DNA of 64,000 bases from Chondrus crispus (lineage: Eukaryota > Rhodophyta > Florideophyceae > Gigartinales > Gigartinaceae). Of this stretch, positions 8,870 to 18,869 are shown in pieces. The notes under the pieces were generated by a model. That model was not told the DNA's origin and did no database searches. It worked only from the letters and a program-made list of their open reading frames with translations. Position 1 is the first letter of the stretch; every line of letters begins with the position of its first letter. The stretch spans positions 62,001 through 126,000 of the forward strand of contig NW_005178734.1 of assembly GCF_000350225.1 (NCBI RefSeq), written 5' to 3'. A program made the translations under genes and the position numbers.

Positions 8870-10198
8870 ATACGAAGTAAATCTGGCCCGTAACGTTACG
8901 ATTAATTTAAGTTTTGATTTGGCCGTACCAATGATAGTCAAGACATTTTTTGAGCAAAATTTTTGATACTGATTTTGCACCGAATTCCCTGCAAGCCGTA
9001 ATCTATTGGTACTCTTCCAATACCTTGCTGCCGCTGGGCCAACTGAAAAAATTGCAGATTTACCATTGAACATGGCAGTGCCTCATTGTAATGTTTGGCG
9101 GTACTGCCATACGTGCTGGGCTGATCCATCTCAAAAACATCCCATATTAACCACTGGGCATGGCCATGCAGTAGTTTATTGCGTTTTGGTACTGCCGAAC
9201 AGACTGGAATGATCCAACGTTTGTTTCTGGTCGGCGATGTGCACACTTAGGATCGGGTCAATGCAGCGCACCCGTGGTACCAGTTTTTATATAGGATGGG
9301 AGCAGTGTGAATTGCGAGCAAGAGTCAGTAGTCGGTTTACCACTATGTTAGCTCCCTATCTACATACGCTACGCAGCGCAATATACAGTCTCCTTGCCGC
9401 TTCAAGCTCCGACGACCAACTGTTGTGGGGACAAGCGCATTTGTAAACTGAAGTAGGTTAGATACTGCGTGCAGCAGGCATGTCCGGCCGGACTGATTCG
9501 CAAAGCGTTAACGACAACTTACAATCCAGCCAACACTTTCACGCAACAAGAACTGCCTAACTTCCGGCGCCGACGCCATGTGACACTTCCAATCATGACG
9601 GAGTTCAGTTTACCATGACTTCAAGTTCTGACGACCAACTGTTGTGGGGACAAGCGCAGATGTAAACTGAAGTAGGTAAGATACTGTGTGCAGCACACAT
9701 GTCCGGCCGGACTGATTCGCGAAGCGTCAACGGCAACTTACAATCCATCCAACACTTTCACAAGACCAACACGGTTTTAATTCCGTCAGGTTCGCACGCA
9801 GACAAAGGTGAGCTCATCACAAGAATTTGAAGATGGTCAGATAGTGCGGACATACGCGGACAAAAATGCAACGCACGTGCGTGCATATCAACCTACTTTC
9901 AGCGCGTTTCCTATCACGACGACATCGACATCGATCAACTGTAGATCGACTGTTCGCAGCCCCATCCACGAGCAATAGCACTGGCGATCTCTCGCTATCC
10001 TGATCACCCATACGCCACAAGCGGGCCCGCCGGGACCCTATGGCATCGATCTTGCGCCCTCATACCCGAGACGAACTGCGTGGTTGTTTGCGTCCAAAGA
10101 TACCTTCGGTCAGCAGTAGATTGCCCTAGGAAGAGCGAGGTGTCCAACTCTTGACGGGATCGGCGAGACGTGTAACCAGAAGTCCGCCCAATTTCAAT
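8870..10198. other. Intergenic region with a duplicated segment
   Basis: No gene is supported. Several short open frames occur but none resembles a protein family. The only clear structure is the direct duplication at 9401-9543 and 9620-9763. Confidence 0.5.
9401..9763. repeat. Direct duplication of about 143 bp (9401-9543 and 9620-9763)
   Basis: Two copies begin TTCAAGCTCC/TTCAAGTTCT, share GACGACCAACTGTTGTGGGG and end in CAACACTTTCAC. They differ at only a handful of positions. The spacer between them (9544-9619) is unrelated. Each copy carries an internal CCGGCCGG palindrome. A recent local duplication or two copies of a short mobile repeat are both possible. Confidence 0.85.
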
Positions 10199-10301
10199 TC
10201 AGATGGGGTGGGTGCTGAAATCTGATAATTTTCCAGTAGAAAACGCCACTCCGCGAATAATCAGGGTTTTCAGCGTCTGAAACACCAGGTCCCTATCCCC
10301 T

Positions 10302-13300
10302 TCATGCCATTCTTGCCGGGTAACCTTTTCTCCTCGTCTGAAAGTAGAATGCCCCGCCACCCAAAACATTGGCAGAGTGTTTGATGGAGTTGTCCCTCGA
10401 TACGTGACAGGAGTTGGCTGAGCAGGCGTGGTACAGCGCCACGCGACGGACGCCATCAGTGAGAGAGAGCACCTGTATAGACTCTGAGTTCAGTTCCGCG
10501 GATATCCTTAGAGTTTTACGATCATCCACTCTGCATCTTACGACAGCCGCGTGAGGACTCTCGTCCTCTCTCTGCAAGACCCCAACAACAGCGAACAGGT
10601 TCAATGACGATCCGACCGCCCCATTTGCATGCAAAAGCAATCCCTTCGTCCCTCCGCGCGGTAACATAACCTGGACGACACATCTCGGCTCAATCGTGTC
10701 ATGCGAGTACGTCCGTGGGGACGCACTCAAGTAGCTTCTGCGAACGCGCCGAGCAGACGAGAAGAACTTGACTTCCGACTTCCTTGACGTATCAAATTCT
10801 GGACGGAGATTTTCCAGGATGTTTGTAGCCCGTGATAAAAGCTGCGACAAAAGCTCAGATGAATCTATCGTTTCTGTTTCTGATATGCAACAGCTGGACA
10901 GCTCATTGACATCCTTTTCACAATTCCCCTCCCATCGTACGGAATCTCCCGTCCAAGCGGGGTTGACCTTTTCATTCGACCGCATCTCGTCCATCAACGG
11001 TTTGACAAATAAATCAGATATACTAACATCTGTGTCCTTCAGGAATCCCTTCAATTCTCCGAAGCCTGTGACAACTCGTTGCAAGCTTCGCCGAGAAGCA
11101 AGCGTCGAAGGCCTCTCCTGCATTCCATCTTCAGTCCGGCATCCGAAGTTTGTGTCATAGTGCTGGACAGCAACGCCAACCGCCCTTGCCAATCATTCCC
11201 CAAACAATGACCCACGGCCGCCAAATGTCCTTTTGGTGATTACCCCGGACTATGCACCTCTTCAAAGGTTGATGAGCATTCTCGAACACCAGTTCCATAA
11301 AGTGACGTACATGCCCGAAGGCAGGAATTGTGTGGTTGTACAACTCGATTAACCTGTGCAGGTTCGGCTTGTCCAAGCTGGGGCGACCTTTACCCACTCC
11401 TTGGCAATAATTTGCGCAAAACTTGTCTGCCTCAGTCACATACTTCTCAGCCCTTTCCAGCAAGTCTGCATGGTATTGAGCTCCATTATCACTTGTCACA
11501 TACAAATAATCTGAAACACCATCCGCCTCTTCCGATGGCCACCAGTACGTCAACGCAATCAATTCCTGCAATTGCGTCAGTAGATCCAACACAACAGTGG
11601 TTTCTTCACTCTGGATCCCCGGGAACAGTTGGTAGAAAACGGGAACGCACACGAGAAGGGCACAGAACACACCTGACAGAGTCATGGAATTGAGTTCATT
11701 CTTGGAACTAAAAACTGATGATTGCCTCTTCAACCCATTGTCTCGGAGGGCTCCGCATAATGCCATGTCAGCTTTTGCCCTGAACGCAGCCGCGTTTCCT
11801 TGTCGGTTAGTCACGTGGAAGCCTACCTCGATAACGTTCTTCGCGAGACCGGCCAGCAAATGGTCAGGCGCGACGACGTTGCAGCGATATGCTTCAAAAC
11901 GTCCTGACACCACACGCTTTCCATCGCTTGTTAACGGTATTTCAACGCGTACGGGCTCAAGTTCCCTTTGCAATGCAAGAAGAGGAGAACTTTCGTCACT
12001 AGTCTTGTTGCTGTCTTTCATACCAAGCCGGTTTGTGTCTCGACTGTCAATTTTGCTGTTGCGAAGAGCTTCATGGCGTTCCATGCACCTCAAGGACGCC
12101 GTGCGGTGTGCATGGACTTTTGTCGTATAGCCGTATCCGCTCTCACCGACGCCGGTGTTCTTCCGAAATGTACAAAGAGTGCACGGCGTATTTGCTGTAT
12201 GTCCCATAACATCCAATGTTTCAGCGGCCGCTGGATAGTCAGCCACAAAACCCACCACGTCGACAAAGATTCTTACTCTCTCACCGGTAGGCGTGTGTGC
12301 TTCCACACCTTCTGTTGTACACTTAACCAAGTCTGGAATGATTGAGAGCAGTATATTGTTCGTTGATACACCTGGCGGAGTTAATCCAATGATTCTGACA
12401 GACGATCGCGTGTTACGACTTCGCGGTGGTAGTCCAAGCGGGATCATGTAGCATCCACCTGCTGAACCCTGCGGATGCAATGAAGAGAATGGGGAAAAGT
12501 CATCGCAGTATAGGAGAGCGCAATAGACCACGAACTTTGTTCCATCCATTAAGCGGCCGCTGTTTTGCATTCTTCTGTCAATGTTGCGGGTGCAACCCGA
12601 TATTTTGGGCTCTTGGAGGAGGAAAGGCAGCCCTTTCAAATATTGAGTACCGAGCAGACGAAAGGGTTTGTCTGGAGTTCCATCGCCACCATCATTGAAA
12701 CGTTGACCGGCCCCGTTTGTACTCATGTTTTGAAACCAAAACAAGGTGTCTGAGCTGAGACCTTCCTTGTGTTTCCAAAACCTAGAAACCAACATACACA
12801 TTCTCGACGTTGCCACTGCTTCACTTTCTGTAGGTCGAAGAAGGGTACAAATATCCCCAGGCAACACCTTCTTCGAAGAACGAGCCCTTGCTTCAAAATC
12901 TATCCTTCCATCTCTACGCCTCACAGATCTATTATACTTTTTCAATGGCGGTGCTGTACAAAACTGCCTGGCCAGGCAATTCTCCACGCCACGGAGAATC
13001 TTCATCGCCATGTTGGCGCTTCTTGTAACATTTCCCTCACTTCCCACGCACCACACGGCTGAAATTATACACTTCATTACAAAGTTATTGGCTGCGTTCT
13101 CATGAACACGATAGCCCAGATTGCGCACGTCAAGTGACAAACGTGATGGAAGCAGTTCTGACAGTTCCAGTCGAATCACGGCACCCGGGAACGCTTGCAC
13201 AGCACATGAACCATTGTGGACGTAGAGTGCTCTCGTAGCTTCCAATATTATCTGCCGCTCTGCAACCAGCTTCGAGCTTTCTATGCATTCTGCGTCCGCC

Positions 13301-14121
13301 ACACCACCATGCCATCGACTGGATTTCGGATACATTGAGTTGAAGAACGGAGCCATCATGATGTCCACTTTCGCCCATTCACTTGGTGGAACGATACGAA
13401 CAGGAGTTTTAGACTCGTTCGAATATTGCAATGCGGTCCCCTCGTTACCCCCAAAATTTTCAACCAATGACGTTCGGTTGAATGCCTTCTTCTTTCGTCG
13501 GACGACAAAGTACTTGAGGTCACTCTTGGGAAAAAGATACTTCAAAGCATGCGGAAAGAGAGTCCTCTGTACGGTGGAATAAGATGGGAACTTAATAGAA
13601 GGAGAAACCCAAGAAAGTATATCTCTCATGAGGTTATACTGTTTGACCGTATAGCGGACGCTACCGCAAACTATTACGAAGCCCAAAAGGTTGTACCATG
13701 GTTCGAAAAGCTTCCGAGACGATAGAATTATTCGCAAAACTTTCTGGCTGTCCAGCCTGCTTCCCATTTCGGGATCGTCACTTGATAAACTCGGAAAGCA
13801 CTCCATCCCCTCACAGCTCTCTTGATAAATACTTGGAATAATGATATTGTCATTTCCCACTAAAACAACGTTTGGATCGCTCTCGGGAGCGAAGTGTTCC
13901 GAGTCGCCAAGTTCTGGGAAGTGGCCTTCATCATAGTCGACAAGATCTATTCCTTCTTCGACGACAACCGTTTCTCGATGTTCCGAGCCCTTTACTTTCG
14001 ATCTAGTACCTTGATCTCCAGTCTGATTGTTCGACGAAGCATGCCCATTCAATACTCCCAAAATATCAGCCGCTTCGCCAGTTTCCGGAAGCTCGAGAGC
14101 TGGGGTTTCTTCTGCTTCCAT
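10302..14121 (-). pseudogene. CACTA/tnp2-like transposase gene with a frameshift
   Basis: Two overlapping minus-strand frames form one gene. The first (14121 to 11155, 988 residues) holds most of the protein, including a DVVGFVADYPAA segment and a Cys-x2-Cys just after (TPCTLC), the pattern seen in tnp2/CACTA and Plavaka-type transposases before their catalytic half. Further on come FGHVRHFMELVFENAHQPLK and similar conserved-looking blocks. The frame closes at 11155, but the neighbouring frame continues smoothly from 11192 to 10302 (about 290 residues), so one base has been lost or gained near 11170-11190. A second shift near 10330-10450 is possible, as another frame runs on to 10199. At the N-terminus a basic segment (SGRRKRRR, about 14290) lies in a third frame and may be the original start. 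Family assignment is moderate, and the gene is probably inactive. Confidence 0.55.
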
Positions 14122-14395
14122 AAGTGCGGCCGCCTCTGCATCCCCATCGAGATCGCTTCGTGGTCGTGTATGAACGATGGAACAGGGCTGCCAGGTCTGG
14201 CAAGTCAGGGACGTTGTCCATCCAAGTAGTGCCCATCGTACGACGTCTCTTTCTTCGACCTGACATATGAGGAACGGTGGTGCTGTCGTCCGATATTTTC
14301 GTGTGGATTATGGTGTTGGAAGAAGTGAGAGTGTAGGATGTTGTTGAAGGAACAGTGCGCAGGGGTCGCCAGGCCTGGCGGTTTAGATTTGGCAC

Positions 14396-14894
14396 ACCAA
14401 ATAATTACATTACAAGTGGCGGTCTGCTAGTGTCTATCCAACAGTGAGGACAAAATTTGAGGACAAAGGGATTTTTCTTCGAACTCCTTGCTTGTTTTTT
14501 AGTTCTGATTACTCCACATAGCCCTTGACACAATCAGCATAAATCGTTTGTTGTGGAGACAAGTTCTACCTCTAAAAGTGAAGCAGAACCTGGAATTGTT
14601 CACTGTAAGCAGTTTTTCTTTGTAGTACGAAATTGAAAATGGCTTCTTCGTGATTTAGAAGGTATTTCATTGACAACCCCCGCCGTTCGAGTGCGATATG
14701 GCGGTCTTGAAGTATTCTTTCAGAAGAATTCGTGTCGGCTATATGATGAAAAATTAATAAATTTGTCGGATCTGTTGAGGTATGATAAGCTTGGTCGGTC
14801 GGATACACACTACAGTACAGGGTATTAACTCTGCCTTTCTCTGTCCACCGTTGTTTACTCCGGTATCCCCCAACCTCCTCTTTCTTTCCCCTCA
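14396..14894. other. AT-rich intergenic stretch
   Basis: Nothing gene-like is seen between the transposase gene and the SRP19 remnant. The lysine-rich open frame at 14830-15003 on the minus strand may include the tail of SRP19. Confidence 0.4.
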
Positions 14895-14959
14895 CTAATC
14901 CACCATGACCACTGCCCTCGCATCTCCTCCCGTCCTTCTCTGCTTCTGTCTTTCTCTGC

Positions 14960-15455
14960 GCCCTCTCACGCAAGCCACGCCCTCGCTGTCGCACCGGCCC
15001 CACCCCTCACATGGGGCCCTGGAAGGCGTGAAGGAACACGTACGGTTTGGGATATCCTCCTGCACAGGATTCCCGTCCTCGTCGAACATTCTGATTCGCA
15101 CTCGCCCTCTCCCTCAGTAGTCTCGACAATACGCCTTGTTCAGTTCCAAGGCCGTCTGAAACTTGAGCAGTTGCGCGCAATCAAATACCTCCTTTTATCC
15201 TCGGGTTTTCAACGCACTTATCTTTCACGATTTTGAGACCCTGGTTCACACATAAAACGGCAACATCTGTCAACAATCATAGAAAGACCTGCACACAAGC
15301 AGCTATTCAACGACGTGCTAAGTTTGCATCCCATCACTTACCTGGGCTTCCGTTCGCAATTTGTCGAGGTAAGGCGGGTAAATCACCACCCATGGTCGTG
15401 GATCCACGTCCGGGCCATAATCCTTCGCAAACAGCAGAGCCGGTATCTTAGACAT
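14960..15455 (-). pseudogene. SRP19: SRP19, signal recognition particle 19 kDa protein, disrupted
   Basis: SRP19 binds SRP RNA and helps assemble the particle that targets ribosomes to the ER. Exon 1 (15455-15342) starts with ATG and encodes a PRPWVVIYPPYLDKLRTEAQ-type segment, the family's N-terminal block. A consensus GTAAGT intron follows (15341-15241, 101 bp). Exon 2 encodes a CVENP motif and then, one base out of frame (about 15185), a DCAQLLKF...ELNKAYCRDY block, an in-frame TGA, and RGRVRI...EDGNP. These blocks match SRP19 in order. The C-terminal part changes frame again near 15045 and then reaches a basic tail. One stop and two frame changes in so short a gene indicate a pseudogene, unless the assembly is faulty. 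The region lies among other host-gene fragments. Confidence 0.75.
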
Positions 15456-15608
15456 GTTGCTGGACTGTCTCACTTCGCGAATAACACCTTCGGATTGCAG
15501 TCGAATCCTCTGACTCAGCCAGAGGCACTTGCTTCCAATAAAAGTATGTAATCCCCGTGGTGGGACGCCGATGATGCCCGGAAAGAGCTAATCGGTGAGA
15601 GCCAAGGC

Positions 15609-15828
15609 ATGCGAAGGAGAAAGGGTGAGGCCGGACCGTCGTCGGCAGCATCGTACTCCAAGGAAGATGAAGAGTTGACGGCCCGCCATCAGCCTATCCA
15701 GGACGAATTAACTTCTAACCTGGTCGGCCTTGTCGGCCAGCTCAAACAAAGCATATCGGCAAACAGGGGCAAGCTGGAGAAAGACAGCATAGTTCTCGAT
15801 GAAACTGAAGAAGCTGTCGATAATAACT
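15609..15828 (+). pseudogene. USE1-type SNARE fragment
   Basis: The plus-strand frame from the ATG at 15609 encodes an acidic region and then a heptad-like segment ([18 protein letters not shown], then [18 protein letters not shown]) typical of the SNARE motif of USE1/Sec20 proteins of Golgi-to-ER transport. The similarity stops at about 15828. The SNARE's second half and C-terminal membrane anchor are missing; the frame closes at 15887 within sequence that is antisense to the MCM2-like piece. It is a 5' gene fragment joined to foreign DNA. Confidence 0.55.
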
Positions 15829-15829
15829 C

Positions 15830-16483
15830 TTGGACTCTGAGCGCTGTGCTGGTCGAGACAAGCTGCGTCCCTGGAAAGTTGAAATGAAAAAATGATTCTA
15901 GCATCACTGCAATAGCCATGTTGATGTCATCTTTTCGAACGTATTCGCGCAAGTGCAGTGTTGCATGGGCCTCCGCCAATCGAACTATAGACTCAAGATG
16001 ACGGAGCGCAATGAATATTCTTCCCGACGACATTGACTCCTTTCGAAGGTCAATGTAAATTGACGAGATCTTCTCCTTGTCCATATCGGTCAGCTTCGGG
16101 TGTACATTGTTTTTTGCATAGAGGAGGTTGAAGCCTCCGTCTTGAATCGCACGGCCCTGCTCCTCCAACCTCTCTTGCTCGAGGTCTTCACTTGCCTCCT
16201 GCAACGCGGCTCTCCGCTTGTACCAATCTGCATCCACAGAGAGATCCTTCTCCCCTGAAAACGTATCAAGTTCCTTCATGCCTGTCTTCTTTCTCCGATT
16301 GACAACTTTCCCTATCAGATCGCTCTCTTTCCTGTCCTCCTCGACCTTGACAGCGACGTGCTTTCCATATTCCGCTGGCGGTAAGCCCAACAAAGCGTCG
16401 ACGAGCAAGCCACCTAAACCGGCGACCATATTCCTCCCGCGCAGTCCATTGGCGAGACTCGCATCGCCTTGCGGAGAGCTCAT
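15830..16483 (-). pseudogene. Chimeric ORF ending in an MCM2 C-terminal fragment
   Basis: From the ATG at 16483 the frame encodes about 120 residues of unrecognised, charged protein ([17 protein letters not shown] and a coiled-coil-like stretch). At about 16123 it switches to sequence matching the C-terminal part of the replicative helicase subunit MCM2: [17 protein letters not shown], then [25 protein letters not shown] and AIAVMLESF. The MCM2 similarity ends near 15890 and the ATPase core is absent. The frame goes on to 15689 through antisense of the SNARE fragment, so no functional MCM2 can come from here. The open frame extends upstream to 16645 without an ATG. It is best read as a chimera of gene fragments. 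Confidence 0.6.
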
Positions 16484-16645
16484 CCGACGTGCAATAGTGG
16501 ACCATGCGCTCACCTTTCTCACAGCCGCTCTGCGATCCCTGCGCGGGGAAAGCGCTTCCAGGACGATGGAACGTGCATCGGCGAGCGCTAGTGCCAGCAA
16601 CACATCGAAACAGTCCAGCACATGGACGACGTCGGCGGTAGCCAA

Positions 16646-18140
16646 GGCGCGCGTGAGAGAGATAACCAGGCGTGAAACGGGCTTTGCTAAATCCCTAAAT
16701 CCGAAAGATGCGGGTCGACGAGTGGGGCGGTGACGGAGGGGGCAAAGAGAACAGCAACGTGCGGCAGTTGGGCCGGGGAAGGAGTAGGGGGCAGGTGTGA
16801 GGATAATTGCAGGTCGAGGGAGGCGAAAGGGTGCGTGGGGATGCGGCGGACCGAAGAGAGGGCGTGTGCGGAAGGCGAGATAGGTGTCGACGTAGGGCGC
16901 AGTTAAAGTGGGTTATGGGGAGAGGGGCGCGGGGAAGGGGCTGTCGAGAAGCGCATTTTCAGACGGGGTGAATCGTTGAGCCGTCGACATTGGGGTTAGG
17001 GCGTGGAATTATTTGGGAGAGATAGAGGGACGGAGGGGAGAAATGCGATGCGGCGTTGTGGCTTTTGAGTTTTTTGAAAGCGATCTACCCTTCGAAGGGT
17101 ATGAAGAGCGTGTAGAGAGGCGAGGCGCGCTTGAGAATTGGCGATGAGGAGATGCGGTGTACTTGTTGGACACGTGTGTACTCACACGGGTCCGACGTCC
17201 GGTGCTCTTCTTCTTCTCGAGAATACTTCTTCTCGAGAATACTACTTCTCGAGAATACTACTTCTTCTCGAGAATAAACTTTACTGTACGCAAGCTGCTC
17301 TCATCACAAGCTGTACAACTGGGCTGTACAGTACGATGATGAAGCAGTAGGGTTGAGGTAAACACTTGTATTCTCCAAGAGGGTGGCGTGAACACAACGT
17401 CTCAGCGTTTTTTCAACCGTGCTTTACCGGACGTGGATTGTTTAGCGGGACGGGTGCTTGCGGGAATGCCAAGGGGCGAGGTTGAGAGGTGAACAACTGA
17501 AGAATTATTCTAAGTCATCGTCCATATCGTGGTGGGCTATGCTCGTTGTCGCTCTCGTTATGCTGGTCATATTTGTTTTGCTCGTCATCGTGCTTGAGAT
17601 CCCAATTTGAACCCTGATTGCATTCTCGAAGAGAACAAATGCTGGCAGAAGCGAGCAAAGCTACCAAGCTCATCAAATACTGTACCGTACTCAGCCTATA
17701 GACAAACAGTGCGCATGCCCAACTTGTGTGTGTCTAGCATTCACGAGTAGCAATGCTAAGCATACCGGCACAAACCCAACCAGTCCTGAGGCCACCTTAA
17801 CCATTCAAGATTTGTACAAGCCATCGCCGCACGAGTCTACACCCGCAGATGCGAGGTGAAGCGGTGGGCAGTCAAGGCATCTCGTGTTCCCTTTTAATTT
17901 AACAATAAATGGATCCCGACTCAGAACGCAACAACCCTTACCACCATATTTTCCTGAGCGTCAACCTTGGGTACCTCGCGAAGCCCTCGAAATTAGAGCT
18001 AGACACGACTGATGGCTATTTACAAAAGACCTTAGCACAACCCTCTACGCCAGTACAATCTTCCCCGCAGGAGTCAGGACTTAGAGCAGACCAAGAACAT
18101 CGGCAAGCTGGTCTGGAAATGGGATCAAAACGAGCAGCAT
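16646..18140. other. Intergenic region, no supported gene
   Basis: GC-rich up to about 17140, then AT-richer. Short open frames occur on both strands, but none has a recognisable domain. The only clear structure is the short TTCTCGAGAA array at 17215-17276. Confidence 0.45.
17215..17276. repeat. Short tandem array of a TTCTCGAGAA palindrome
   Basis: The 10-bp palindrome TTCTCGAGAA occurs four times within about 60 bp, separated by TACTTC-like spacers. Nothing nearby shows that it regulates a gene. Confidence 0.75.
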
Positions 18141-18657
18141 CTAGCAACTGGCCCCTACCCCGATAGCCGTGCGAGTGCCATCAGGCTCAAGCACTTCGTT
18201 CCTGCACGGGTAATCACTTTCGCGCTGCAAGAACACGGCGACGAGCCCCCAAAACAAAAGCAGCGGCGAGTTGCCCAGTAGAGATGAGAAGCCTTGCAGC
18301 AACAAAGTAAGCGCCGTGGCACGGCTCGCGACCGCCCGCCCGTACAAAGCCTGCATGATCCGGCCCCCGTCCAACCGGCCAATTGGCATCAAGTTTAACG
18401 CATTGGCCAACAGGCCCGTGTACTCCACGACTGCTAGCGGATGTACAGCGATGGTGGCCTGTTCTCTCAAACCCGCTGGCAAGATGATATCCGCGAGCGA
18501 GCCGACCAAAATGGAGGCGTGGAAGAGCGCAGACGGCACTTGCGGAAACCAGTCGGCGATCTGCCCGCTGCTCGTAATCAACAGTCCCGCGATCAGAGCG
18601 GAGATACTGGCGACGGATCCCACGAGCGGTCCTGCATTTGTTGGTGCGCACCAGTAC
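18141..18657 (-). pseudogene. EGY-like site-2 protease, C-terminal fragment
   Basis: The product resembles the C-terminal half of EGY-type intramembrane metalloproteases of plastid membranes. Visible are a GPLVGS membrane segment, VHPLAVVEYTGLLANALNLM and the zinc-ligand motif PIGRLDGGR (family NxxPxxxLDGG), followed by two more hydrophobic helices and a conserved-looking C-terminus with a Cys near the end. The HExxH catalytic segment that should lie upstream is missing: the similarity stops at about 18657 and AT-rich sequence follows, just before the breakpoint of a truncated retroelement. It cannot be an active protease. Confidence 0.75.
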
Positions 18658-18659
18658 AA

Positions 18660-18869
18660 TATCAGCCTGGATCTAGTAGAAACTAACAGATATCCGTCCT
18701 ATACTATATTTTACATTAAAAACGGCTCATCAAGCTACACCAGCGGTAGGTTTGATACGATCAGAAAAGTGTGCTGCGCGCGCCAAAAAATCTAAAACAA
18801 ATTTCGAACCACTAAATTTACCGGGCCATTCTAAAAAATCATTTCAGATATTGAAAATCTGACCTCGTA
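18660..18869. other. AT-rich junction between protease fragment and retroelement
   Basis: About 200 bp of AT-rich DNA unlike the GC-rich element beside it. The gag frame ends with a TGA at 18839-18841, just past the point where composition changes (about 18870). Confidence 0.5.

Noticed and set aside
17221-17276. TTCTCGAGAA copies as heat-shock elements
   Set aside because: The spacing does not give nTTCnnGAAn units: the second half-site reads GAG, and TTC and GAA are four bases apart.
17909-18166. 85-codon plus-strand frame next to the protease fragment
   Set aside because: No family resemblance; its end is antisense to the EGY-like fragment.
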